Positions 10,610 to 21,450 of a DNA stretch of 64,000 bases are shown here, piece by piece. The stretch's first letter is position 1. Each line of letters begins with the position of its first letter. Both the position numbers and the translations under genes were made by a program. Under the pieces are notes generated by a model that saw nothing but the letters and a program-made list of their open reading frames with translations, had not been told where the DNA came from and ran no database searches. This stretch comes from Microcebus murinus (taxonomy: Eukaryota > Chordata > Mammalia > Primates > Cheirogaleidae), in NCBI RefSeq assembly GCF_040939455.1, contig NC_134117.1, forward strand, positions 48,267,001-48,331,000. The letters are read 5' to 3'.

Positions 10610-12767
10610 AAGGGTATGTCTGTAACATATGTTGTGTAAGAATCTTTGGCTTTGCTTGCGGGTAATTTGATGATGGTCTACATTCTGTATGGATGCCTTG
10701 GTTATAGATATCCTTACTGTGGTGGTTTTCTCAGTTTCTAGTTGTTCGTAAGCTGTATCTGTGGTGAACTATGTGTATGGGCAGATTCCCTGTCCTTGTT
10801 GATGAGAAAGGATGAAGGACTTTGAAATCCTTTCTCTTTCCCCAGCCCTGTGGTCTTCTTAACAGTGTGAATTGTGTTGGAATGCTCAGTTTAATCTCTG
10901 AGACAGTAGGTGGAGCTTGTGGGTAAGAATCAACCACACCCTCTATGATTGAGTCAGTTAAATGTAAAAGGCTGTATAAATTGACCACCCTGTAAGTAGG
11001 TTGTGCTTGCCAGAAAGAGCCAGTTGTAGTGTTGTTTTAGGGACCTGTGACTGGCTCTAGACCCTCAGGAGAAGCACTGGAATGCCCCAGGTGGTGGGCA
11101 GGGCCTTGGAACTTCCAGGTTAGCTCATATACTCCACCATAGCAGAGGCAGGTAGGGGGGCGAGGCTGGGCAGGTTTGGGTCTTGTGAGACTGACCTCAG
11201 GGTCCACATTAAGACAGCTGTCTCAGCAGGGGTTGAAGGTCCCTCCCAGGCTGCTGGGGGTAGCCACCAGGGAGGTGCTAAAGTGGTCTCACCAAGCCAG
11301 AAAGTCTGCTGGTGTGGGCAGTGCCGACTGAGATTCACAATCTTTCTTTTAGGAGTGGGTTTTCCTCTTTTTCTTCCTTCCATGCTCACTGGTTTTTCTA
11401 TTGCAACTGCCAGCAGGCAGGAACTCAAACTAGCTGAGCTCCCCAGTAATGGCATTGTGTGCTGGGAGCTTCACTGTCTAGGATTCCACCCTGGGCTGAG
11501 AGCATGGCCTTCCTGTGGTGGAAGGGGTTTTCCACAAATGTACTGTAGCTGGGACCCACACAGCACTCTCTTTTCAATTCTGCCCATGCGAGTTCCATCA
11601 CCTCCCTAGATTTATTCACGAATCTCCCTTCCATGCCCCTAAGCAGCATGACTGAGTTCTGAGGGTACTTTATCTGGCCTGCAGTCCTGTCTCCAGGTCC
11701 CTGAAGATCAATCCCTGACTGTGCCAGGGAGAAGCATGCTGGTGCCAAGTTGCCTATGGGGTGCTCAGTCAGGTTGCATGTACTACCAGGGGTGTGCCCT
11801 GCTCTGATGGAGCAGCCAAGGGAGCAGCACTGGGGAGGGCCAGTGAACAGGGAGCTCACAGTCTGAGCATCCCTTAGTCAGCTGCAGGTCTTTAAGAGGA
11901 AAGGTTTGAGCCCCACTCTCTATGAAAGCTTTGGTACTGTGTACGCACCAACACAAGTGAAGCAGCCACTGAGAGCCCTAGCTCAATTGTCTAAGCAGCC
12001 ATGGGTTGGAGAAGAGCAGGGAATGAAAAGATTCTGAATGGAGGACACGTAGCATTCTGATTATCTCTGTCCCTCTCTGTGGAAGGCAGTGTGTCCAGAA
12101 TGTCCAGGCTTAGGGGTCACACAGATCCCTGGAGACTCACTGGCCCCTGTGGCTCCTGCAGTCTGGGCCAGAGTTGGGAAATGTTTGTGTGGGAACAAGT
12201 GAGATGAAAACTGAGGGGTTTAAGCTCCCTGGGTAAACAAAGGAGCATGGTGGGTGGAGAAGCAATATGGTGACTGCCATCTCAGTGCAGGTCTGTGGTA
12301 ATGGGATGTCATCCCAAGGGAACTGACAGCCTGGTGCTTTATTCTCAATAAGCTCCTAGTTAATTGGTGGCATCTGCTTTGGGGCTTGTGAAGGTAGAAA
12401 TGGTCTTCAGCAGCTCAGAATCCTGCTGACTGCCCTAGATGTTAGGGAGGGAGAAACTAAACCCCTTACCTACCCTTTTGGCTTAGTTCCAATCCCTTAA
12501 TAAGTTGATCTCTGCCAATTATCTTGCTCTGTCTTGTTCTGCTCTGCAACTTCTTTCTGTGGAATCTCTAGTAGCTTCTAGCACTTTTCCCTCAGAATTA
12601 TACCCTATGTTTTTTTTTCATCTAAAACAACTTCTTTCTGAGATGATCTGGCAGCTGATGTCTCTGGTCAGCCATCTTCCCTCCTCTCCTTAAAGCCTGA
12701 GTTTGAATACACTCTCATGTGCTTAAAAAAATCTACTTTTTAAAATTACAAAATAATATGAATTTCT

Positions 12768-12885
12768 GGGCTCCATTTCTAGGAATTTTGATTTAGTAAA
12801 CACAAAGTGGCACCAGGAATCTACATTTTCAACAATTATAACCAAGTGACTTTGAAACTAAGGATCCAGATACTAAGTTTTAGAA
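12768..12885. mobile_element. MER5-like hAT-Charlie MITE fragment
   Basis: The run ctaggaattttgatttagta, then caccaggaatctacattttc, then ccaagtgactttgaaac follows the order of the MER5A/B consensus as I know it: a 'tctgattcagtaggt' type block, then 'gaatttgcatttctaacaag', then 'caggtgatgctgatgc'. It is a non-autonomous DNA transposon relic, much diverged. Confidence 0.5.
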
Positions 12886-13209
12886 AATATAGTCTTTAAT
12901 AAAACCAGTTTCTGCAGTGTTGAAATATGTACTGAAATATGCCAAGTAACATTAACAAGGAGATCATGTAATATTTTAATCTGAAACATCTTTCTTTAGA
13001 TTACTTCATAACATTTGGATATTCTCCACCAATAGTGCTTGCTTTAGATTGGCATAACCTGAAGTTCCTATTCCGGTGTTTCTACAGTTTGTCCACTTTC
13101 AAAAGTTAATTAATTAGTATAAAACAAGTTCTACTTTCAAACAAAGACAAAGAGAGCATCCTTACAAAAACAAATGCATTATTATAATTACACCACTGCA
13201 ATAGTGTCT
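12886..13209. other. Unassigned spacer
   Basis: AT-rich, no recognisable feature. Confidence 0.6.
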
Positions 13210-13890
13210 TTGTTGCTATGCCAACCTCACTTCTCTTTCTCATCTAGTGCATACTGAACACATCGGTGTCAGTTACCCACATCAATCTCTTTGTTGGCTT
13301 GCTCCATCTCAAAAATTCTTAGTGAAGCAGTGTCCCAACATTAAAAATGGTCTTCAGTGTAGCATTTACAGATGCATCCAACATTACTTGTCTCTGTTCT
13401 CTTACATAAGCAATTCACTTTAGCCAAACTGCCTTACTAAATTTCCTGTTAACATTTCACATACATTTCTAAATGCATATCTTGTCTTTTGCTGACTGCA
13501 AAAGACAAGATAATTTTCTGACTGCAAGACACTCCTTTTATCTAAGTCCAGTTTTTCATCCAAAAGTCATTTAAAAATCTCAATATTTCTGTTGAAATAT
13601 CCCATTTTTTAGTCTTGATTCTCTTCTGCATTCATAGTGAAATTGTTCATATCATCCATCTAGCATTTAGCTGATGGAATTTTATGCTGGCATTTTTTAA
13701 GTATAAACATAAGTATGTATTATGTATTCTAAATGTAAATATGCTCTTTTTTTATAGTCAGTTTATTTGGAGGTAGAGCCTTGCCAAACACTGTACTTTC
13801 TTTTCTCACTCATTTTTGTATCCCCAGTACATTGTATAGGGTAGACAAAAAAATTAAGTGCATAATGAAAGAAGAATAAATTAATGTATG
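13210..13890 (+). mobile_element. L2 LINE 3' part, sense
   Basis: The end (tttttgtatccccagtacattgt, then aattaagtgcataatgaaag) follows the standard L2 3' terminus 'tatccccagtgcctagcacagtgcctggcacatag... aataaatattt'. Upstream pieces such as ccaaactgccttactaaat match the L2 ORF2 end. It is strongly diverged and identified by order of motifs. Confidence 0.5.
13478..13512. repeat. Perfect 15-bp hairpin, 5-nt loop
   Basis: tatcttgtcttttgc at 13478-13492, loop tgact, and its exact complement at 13498-13512. A shifted partial copy (ctgactgcaaga) follows at about 13518-13530, suggesting a small local inverted or direct duplication inside the L2 remnant. Confidence 0.95.
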
Positions 13891-15806
13891 ATTATAATGG
13901 TTAGATAAAGCATTATGTTTTCCCTTTGATTTAATATTTAGATAATATAGCTCTCTATGGAAAAATAACATATTTTTACTTGGATGAGACATGAATGATG
14001 ATCATTTCTGAAATCAACAGAATTGTCGGTGTCTTCACAGCCCAGTTGGAGATTTATAAAGGAACTATTTGTTTCAACAGCAAATGTTTTCCACTTGAGA
14101 AGTGTTAGCAAATCCTGAGGCATAAACATACACATTGGAGCATGAAAGAAGTTTGACTGCAGTTTGTGTGTTACAATTGTGGGAGTTGTTATGGCAGATG
14201 ACACTTCTGCTCAACAAAAGCTGTTAAATTTACTTGGATTGAGTGCAAAATTTGGATGTGTATGCAGTTCATTTTGTTCATATTGGGCTATTTGATAAAA
14301 TTTAAGAATGGACTGTGTCTATGTGATCCACTTTAACACACATCCAACTAAATCTATAAACTTTTAGTATTCCTTGGGGTATATCAGGTTAGTTCCAAAA
14401 TAGATCTGATTGACATTTATTGAGCTATAGCCATTCCAAGGAGTTCTATATAGAATAAAGTTTTATTAGGACAAGTACCAACAAAGTGGTTCTGAGAGTA
14501 GTTACAATTTAGTGCAATGAGCAATGGTGGTAAAATAAGAAAACTTTAACCTTCAGTGAAACAAAGTGGTCTAAACATAAATCTACTATGTGAAAGAATT
14601 TTTTGTATGCTATAGGAAGCAACAAAGGAGAATGGAAAATTATTCTTTCAGTGATCTTGGAATTGGCAGTTTATGAGCAATATAAAAATATATATGTGTA
14701 TATATATATAATAATCTAAGCACATTGTAGATGATTAGTGTGTGTGCCTGTGTGTTTGTATTTGTGTATGTAAAATCATTGAAAAATTATGATATAAAAA
14801 TAATTATTTGTGAAAATTTTAAAGAACATCTTTCTAAATTCAGAAGAAATAAGAAATGAAAAGATAAAAAGTATTAATTTGACCAAGTTAAATAATTTTT
14901 GATGATCAGAAAAATAATAAATAAAAGTGGAAAGTATTTACAGTGCACTATGTATTTGCAGTTGTTTTATAATAATTTTACTTATGTCCTTAAGTTCTTA
15001 AGATCTCAATATTTAAATGAATAGAAAAACCACAATATTGCTTTCATTTAAGACAGAAAAATTTTAAAAAGTTATAAATTTGATCATTTCCTTTAAAAAA
15101 GGAGTCAGATTAAAGGAAAACTGTGAAACAAATCTCTTGGGCCTAAAAATACATCAAGTTTTGTTCTGACACTACATTGTAAAGCATTTCTTTCTACTAC
15201 TAAGGAATGTCTGGGGTATATAAAGTCTAGGATATTAAACAAAGTACCTACATTTTTTAACTAACCAGGTTAAACAAACCCTTCAATAAAACCACACATA
15301 CATATTTCAATATGGTAACGCATCTCTTTTAAAAATTGTAATGCATAAAAATACACATAAATAAGGCGTGTGTTTGCATTAAGGAGAAAACATAATTTTT
15401 AGAACATAAAGAAATTTATTATATACCCCAGCATAAACTCCAGATTATAATATCTTTCTCACATTTAATGTAAAACTCTAAAGATTCACATGGCATCAAA
15501 TTCTACATCTAAAAATGGTAACTTTTATTTCAGATTCATGAAATATGTTCAGATAATTATGTGATGCAATAAAGCACAGCTAGTGTAGGAGTTTATGTTA
15601 TGCAAATCTTTTTCCTTCAAGAATTTTAGTTCATCATTTCACCCCAGAAATAAAACCCAGAGAATAATTTTCAGTATTTGAAAGAATAGCTTCATCTGTG
15701 GCAAACTTGTGTAGAAATTTTAAAATAATCTTAAATATTTCTGACAGTTTCTAAATCTAAATATTACTTGGATCTTCATTTACATATTAAAATGAACAAA
15801 GCTTAT
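13891..15806. other. Unassigned AT-rich stretch
   Basis: Nothing recognised apart from a short TA/TG simple run around 14688-14712. The two overlapping minus-strand frames at 13810-14204 show no known domain and are probably chance. Confidence 0.6.
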
Positions 15807-16146
15807 TGTCTTAGTTCCTTTGTTCTACTATAACAAAACCCGAGACTATATAATTTGTAAAGAACAGAAATTTATTTCTCATGGTTCTGAGAGCTGGAAG
15901 TTCATGATCAAGGCACTAGGATGTGATGTCTGGGGATGGCTGCATCTTCCCTAGGAGAGGAAAACTGTGTCATAACAGGGCAGAAGGCAGAATGCTAAGA
16001 CTGGATGAAAGCCCTTTTATAAGTGTACCTAATCCCACTGATGAAGGAGGTACCCTCATGGCCTAATCACTCTTAAAGGGCCTTCCTCATAGTCCTATCA
16101 CATTGACAACACCTGAATTTTGGAGGGGACACATTCAAATCACACA
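15807..16146 (-). mobile_element. MaLR (MST/MLT1-type) LTR, antisense
   Basis: Read on the plus strand it begins tgtcttagttcctttgttc and continues with ataacaaaacccgagac, attt gtaaagaacagaaattta, tggttctgagagctggaag and the region around cctaatcactctta. This is the reverse of a MaLR LTR, whose sense strand ends in '...taaattacccagtctc...actaagaca'. It is a solo LTR of about 340 bp. I found no clean 5-bp TSD. Confidence 0.82.
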
Positions 16147-17790
16147 GGTATAAACTCAGAATTCACTAAGGAGGAAGTATGCCTAGTACAAAATTATAGT
16201 TGAACTATATTCCTTACTGGAGAACCCAAATTAATACAAAGTGTTAAATAACAAAGCTTTCTTTTTTCTTTTTCTTCTTTCTTGAAATTTCAATAGATTT
16301 AGGCATACAAGTAGTTTTTTATGACATGGATGAATTGTACAGTGGTGAAGTCTAGACTTTTAGTATACCCATCACCTGATAGTGTACATTGTGCCCAGTA
16401 GTCAATTTTTCTTCCCTCATACTTTTCCTACCCTTATCTCTTCTGAGTCTTCTATGTCCAATGTACCACTCTGTATGTCCCTGTGCACCCCTAGCTTAGC
16501 TTCCTCTTCCAGTGAGAACATGTGGTATTTGTTTTTTCATTCCTGCATTATTTTACTTAGGATAATATCCTCCAGTTCTATCCAAGTTGCTGCAAGAAAC
16601 ATTATTTCATTCTTTTATATGGCTGAGTAGTATCACTGGGCATATATGCACCACATTTTCTTTATCCACTCCTTGATTGATGGGTACTTAGATCGATTCC
16701 ATATATTTGCAATGTGAATTGTGCTGTAATAAACATATGATTGTAGGTGTATTTTGTATAAAATGACTTTTTTCCTTTGGTTATTCAGAAGTGGGATTAC
16801 TGGGATGAATGGTCAATTTACTTTTAGTTCTTTGAGAAATCTACACACTATTTTTCATAGATGTTGTACTAGTTTACATTCCCACTATCAGTGTATAAGG
16901 GTACCCTTTTTACTGCACTCACACCAATATCAATTGTTTTTTGACTTTTTAATAATGGGCAGTCTGACTGGGGTAAAGTGGTATTTCATCATGGTTTTAA
17001 TTTCATTTCCCTCATGTTTAGTGACATTATTTTTTCATATGTTTGTTGACCATTTGTCTATCTTAGTTTGAAAAATGTCTGTTCATGTCATTTGCCCTCT
17101 TTTTAATGGGATTATTTGTTTTTTATTCTTATTAATTTGTTTGAAATTCTTATTGAGTCTTGATATCAATCCTTTGTTGGATATATAATCTTTGAATATT
17201 TTTCCCATTCTATAGGCTGTCCGTTTACTCTGTTGATTATTTTGTTGTACAGAAGCATTTTAATTTAATTGTTTCATTTACTTATTTACTTACATTTGTT
17301 TTTGTTGTAGTTTCATTTGAGGTCTTAATCATAAATTCTTTAACTAGGTCAATGTCCAGAAAAATTTTCCCATGTTTTCTTCTAGAATTTTTATGGCTTG
17401 GGGTCTTACATTTAAATCTTTAATCCATCTTGAGTTAATTTTTATATATAATGAGAGATAGAGATCCAGTTTCATTCTTCTGCATATGGCAGCCCAATTT
17501 TTTCCCAGCACCATTTATTGAATAGGGTATCCTTTCCCTCATATGTTTTTTCTGCTTTGTCAAAGATGAATTGGTTATAGATATTTGGCTTTGTTTCTGG
17601 GTTTTCTATTCTGTTTCATTGATCTATATATCTACTTTTATGCTAGTACTATGATGTTTTGGTTACCATACTTTCATACTATAATTTGAAGTCAGGTAAT
17701 GTGATGTCCACAGATTTGTTGTTTTTGCTTAGGATTGCTTTGGCTATTCAGGCTCTTTTTGGTTCCATATGAATTTTAGGATTGTTTCTC

Positions 17791-17982
17791 CTAATTCTGT
17801 GAAAAATGACATTGATATTTTAATAGAAATTGCATTGAATGATAGATTGCTTTGTGCAGTATAATTAGTATCATAATAACAATTATTCCAATCCATGAGC
17901 ATGGGAAGTTTTTCCATTTGTTTGTGTCATCTATGATTTCTTTCATTGGGGTTTTGTAGTTCCCATGGTAGAGATTTTCCAC
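17791..17982 (-). pseudogene. L1 ORF2 RT-thumb fragment
   Basis: 63 codons beginning [23 protein letters not shown]. This corresponds to the ORF2 'DLY..NYKTLLKEI.EDT.KW' region downstream of the RT active site. It is interrupted after FPCSWIG. Confidence 0.8.
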
Positions 17983-18117
17983 CTCCTTGGTTAAGTATAT
18001 TCCTAGACATTTTATTTATTGGAGCTATTGTAAATGGGATTGAGTTTTTAATTTAATTCTCTTATCTTGGTTGTTATTGGTGCATAACAGTGCTGCTAAT
18101 TTGCACATACTGATTTT

Positions 18118-18330
18118 TTAACTCAAGATTTTACTTAATTCATTTATCAAATCTCTGAGTCTTTTGGAGGAGTTTTTAAGTTTTTCTAGGTATAAGATCA
18201 TATCATTGGCAAAGTGAGATAGTTTGAGTTCCTTTGTCCAATTTTGATACCCTTTATTTTTTTCTCTTGGCTGTTTCCTCTGACTAGGACCTCCAGTACT
18301 ATATTGAGTGGAATTGGTGAAAGTGGGCAT
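18118..18330 (-). pseudogene. L1 ORF2 RT catalytic-region fragment (active site mutated)
   Basis: 70 codons covering the RT active site. The region normally reading FADDMI...YLE appears as [20 protein letters not shown]. The first catalytic Asp is replaced by Asn, so this copy could not have RT activity even if expressed. Confidence 0.82.
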
Positions 18331-18849
18331 CCTTATTTTGTCCCAGTTCTTGGAATATTTTCAACTTTTCCCCATTAAGTATGATGTTGGCCATGGGTTT
18401 TCATATATGGCTTTTATTCATTTCGGGTATGTTAATTCTATTCCTAGCTGGTTTTTATCATGAAGCCATGCTGAATTTGTCAAATGCTTTTTCTGCATCT
18501 TTTGAAATGATTATATAGTTTTTGTTTTTATTTCTGTTTAATATACCATATAAAGAAAACCTTTTTAAAATTAATTATCATTAAAGAAATACTTAAATTG
18601 TGCATTTCCTATAGTTTTATAAAATAATACTTTCTAGAAAATTTATAAAATATGCAAAAGAAAGAAAATATTTAATAGAAATCCCATCACTCAGATAGAA
18701 ACACATTTCACATGCTGTCATAGGGCTTTCTAAAACTGTTGCATATTTATATAAATAATACATATGTATATTGGCATATGGGATGAATTGATTTACACCA
18801 AGAGAAAAATCCACACCCAGAATAGAAACAAGCACAGCAAAGGCCTATA

Positions 18850-19388
18850 GAAGTCGGATTTGAACCTCTGCCTACAGAAGACAAGAGAGATCATACAGTC
18901 TTAACATAGCCAGGTGCCTGATGACATAAACAAAACCACTGAAATTCTCCAGATAAGGATAACAGGACTCAGAGTCTACATAATATAGTATTCACAACAT
19001 TCAGTACATTCTAATCCAAAATTCTCAGCATACAAAGAACCAGGAAAATGTGACCAATTTTCAAGGGAATATGAATTAGCAAATACCAAGCACAACATGA
19101 GCCAGATGTTGAAGATCTCAGGCAGATTTCAAAGCAGATAACTATGCTTCATGATATAAAGGAAAGAATATTAGCAATAAATAAACATACAGAAATTATC
19201 TGCAGACAAATGGAATGTATAAAAAGAAGTAAATAGATATATTTTTATAGCTAGAATGTACAGTGTCTAAAATTACAAGAAAACCCCCAAACCTCACTGA
19301 ATAGGCTTAGAAGCAGATTAGAAGTGGCAGAGGAAAGAGTCAGTAAACTTGAAATACATTACTATAACATTTGTAATAACAAATGGAA
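18850..19388 (+). mobile_element. Old L1 (L1M/HAL1-like), sense, ORF1 part
   Basis: Diverged ORF1 sequence on the plus strand. The order acaaagaaccaggaaaatgtg, ttgaagatctcaggcagattt and gcagaggaaagagtcagtaa (the codons for the E-ERVS.L-E coiled-coil signature) is that of L1M/HAL1 ORF1. The element continues after the Alu fragment at 19389-19465. Its left edge near 18850 is uncertain. Confidence 0.68.
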
Positions 19389-19465
19389 ACTTTTTTTTTT
19401 TTTAGAGAGAAGATCTCACTCAGTCTCACAAGCTGAAGTGCAATGGTGCATTTATACACCCTAGG
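19389..19465 (-). mobile_element. Truncated Alu fragment, antisense
   Basis: A T-run at 19390-19402 is followed by gatctcactcagtctcaca and gctgaagtgcaatggtgca. This matches the antisense end of an old Alu (gtctcactctgttgcccaggctggagtgcagtggtgca). Only about 75 bp, the 3' end of the SINE in its own sense, is left. It interrupts the old L1 between ORF1 and ORF2. Confidence 0.6.
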
Positions 19466-20173
19466 ACAATAGATCAGATGGTGATAAATACAGTAAAAAT
19501 CAGTGCAAATTTTTATATATTATGTGAACATATAAGGTTAACTCTAAGTACACTGTGATGACACATGTCATAATCTCTAATGTAAGCACTAGAGAGAAAT
19601 GCAAAATGGCAGGCACAATCTCAACCATATCAACAGCTACATTAAATGTAAACAGCTTAACGATTCCACTTAAAAGAAAGCAATTGTCAGACAGGATAAA
19701 AAAAGAAATATTCAACTTTATGCTGTGGATAAGAAACTTAACTTTAGTTTCAATGCAAACACACAGGTGAAAAGTAAAATATAGAAAAAATATATACCAT
19801 GGAAAGTCTGCAGGGTGTATGATAACATCATGCAAAATATACTTTAAGACAAGAATTATCAGAAAAAAGATATATTACATACACATACAAAACTCATAAA
19901 GAAGAATTAACAATTAAAAATGTATATGCATCTAATAATTGAACCTCTAAATACATGAAGCAAAACTGAGAAAAATAAAGGCAAAAGCATGCATGTTTAT
20001 TATTTCTCACTAATCTTCCACCAATTGATAAAACAAGTCCAAAAATGGTCAATGATGATATTAAATTGTGACCAAAACTATTAATCAACTTGAATGAATG
20101 TTATTCATAGAATATGACACCTAATAATCATAAAATGCTTCTTCTTTCAAATGCATAAGAAAGGTTCACAAAG

Positions 20174-20379
20174 ATTGGTCATATGGCAGAACATAAAATA
20201 TATTTCCTTGAATTTCTAATAGATCAAATATTACAGAGTATGTACTATAAATGTACTAAATTATAAATCAGGCAAATTGGTCATATGGCAGAACATAAAA
20301 TATATTTCCTTGAATTTCTAATAGATCAAATATTACAGAGTATGTACTATAAATGTACTAAATTATAAATCAGGCAAAT
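20174..20379 (+). repeat. Perfect 102-bp tandem duplication
   Basis: The segment starting attggtcatatggcagaac is present twice head to tail (20174-20275, 20276-20377), with two further matching bases. I found no mismatch between the copies. It lies in the ORF2 part of an old, heavily mutated L1, so the duplication must be far younger than the L1 itself or an assembly artefact. Confidence 0.96.
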
Positions 20380-20529
20380 GATATTAAAGTATGAATCACA
20401 TCAAAATAAGATATCAAAAGTACCAAATATGTGAAAATTAAATAGCATGATTCTAAATAATTTATTGGTCGAAGAAGAAATCTCGAAAGAAATTAGAAAA
20501 TATTCTGAAATGACTGATAATAAAAATTT

Positions 20530-20555
20530 AACTTAACATTTCAAAATGTTAAGTT
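20530..20555. repeat. 12-bp near-palindrome
   Basis: aacttaacattt, ca, and aaatgttaagtt form an inverted repeat with a 2-nt centre. Confidence 0.9.
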
Positions 20556-20959
20556 CATCCAAAGATGCAGTTCAGATGTCTCAAGTGGAAAAATTATTGC
20601 CTTAAGTGCATGTCTTTCTTCTCTCAAGAAGAAAAAAAGGTTGGCATTTCATGGCCCAAGTTTCCATTTTATAAAGCTGGATAGAGGAGAGTAAATTAAC
20701 CACTAAGTAACTAGAAAAATGAAATAATAAAAGTAAGAATAGAAATAAATAAAAAGGAAACAAACAATAAATAAAATTAGACAAGTGTAATTCTTTGAAA
20801 TAATGAGCAAATTAACCAAGTCTAGCAAGAGTGATCAAGAAATACAATTTGTTATATAAAAACAAAGATTTGGATGTGTAAATATTTAACACATGAAAGC
20901 TGAAGACTACCTAATATAAAAACATTGTGGACATGACACCATAAAATATTTCATCTACT

Positions 20960-21450
20960 CTTTATTAACCTAAAACTAGAAAACAATTTTCAGTGTCACT
21001 GAATGGTCCTCATTACTATCATTTAAGAATGATTGCATAGAATTTGCTATACAACTCAATCATTACAAAAGTATTTTTTATAAATTTTATAAACGGAAAC
21101 ATATTATTTCCTACAATTCCTTATTATTTGCAATAAACAAAACAACTGTAACAAACACTGATGTGATATGCATCTTTCTATTTTTGTGTACACATTCTTC
21201 ATTTTTCCCTTGGGTAAAATTACTATTAATAAAAGGGAATTCACTGATTTCACGACTCAGATATATATTGCCAAAAGGCCACTGAAAGATTATTGTAACT
21301 GTTTAAACTTGCATTAGCACTGTATGAACATGCTCATTTCCTTTGCCTAGTATTAACCTTGTCATTTAGTATTTTTAAAAAATCCTAGCCAACTTGATAA
21401 AATTGGTAGTCTGTTATATTTAATTTTGTTATTCTTCGATCATAAAAGAG
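20960..21450 (-). mobile_element. Old L1 (L1M-type) 3' end, antisense
   Basis: The plus strand carries, in order, pieces equivalent to the antisense L1M 3' region: caaacactgatgtgatatgc, cttgggtaaaattac, tattgccaaaaggccac and taaacttgcattagcactg. Very diverged. Orientation is opposite to the L1 immediately before it. Confidence 0.55.

Larger units (their letters stand above)
8975..12695 (-). mobile_element. L1 5' portion: 5' UTR, ORF1 and ORF2 endonuclease; 3' end missing
   Basis: The element reads on the minus strand. It starts near 12695 with GGAGAGGAGGGAAGATGGC, the typical beginning of an L1. About 2.1 kb of GC-rich 5' UTR follows (12690-10610), then ORF1 (about 10609-9800) and the ORF2 endonuclease domain (about 9790-8975). 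It stops about 230 codons into ORF2, with no RT and no 3' UTR. Open frames in the 5' UTR at 10731-11859, including a 144-codon one, are shadows. A 22-bp unit is tandemly duplicated at 9854-9897, near the ORF1/ORF2 boundary. Whether it was once joined to the old RT-3' half at 3985-5565 cannot be decided. That piece looks more decayed, which argues against it. Confidence 0.88.
16262..18556 (-). mobile_element. L1 (L1MA/L1PB-like), antisense, 5'-truncated
   Basis: The minus-strand element ends in a T/C-rich tail at about 16259-16282 (its poly-A) and runs through the 3' UTR (acatggatgaattgtac, gtatacccatcacctgat) into ORF2. ORF2 is followed up to the middle of the RT domain near 18556, where the copy is truncated. 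About 2.3 kb remain. Numerous frameshifts are present. A TSD could not be identified with confidence. Confidence 0.9.
19466..20850 (+). mobile_element. Old L1 (same element), sense, ORF2 endonuclease to RT start
   Basis: From 19600 the plus strand carries the start of ORF2: a 71-codon frame at 19555-19770 contains ATLNVNSLTIPLKRKQLSDR, equivalent to the TLNVNGLN..IKR motif. Further on, ggtcatatggcagaac (the 'DHMLGHK' region), ggtcgaagaagaaatctcg, ataatgagcaaattaacc and tagcaagagtgatcaag follow ORF2 in order. It is badly decayed, and also carries the 102-bp tandem duplication. Confidence 0.78.

Noticed and set aside
11265..11281. ccaccagggaggtgcta, at first sight a CTCF motif
   Set aside because: An extra base breaks the core spacing and the required GGC is missing. 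It sits in an L1 5' UTR.
10731..11859. Open frames up to 144 codons, including a Gly/Ser/Cys-rich one
   Set aside because: Same reason: GC-rich L1 5' UTR shadows. The start of the L1 at about 12695 explains the composition.
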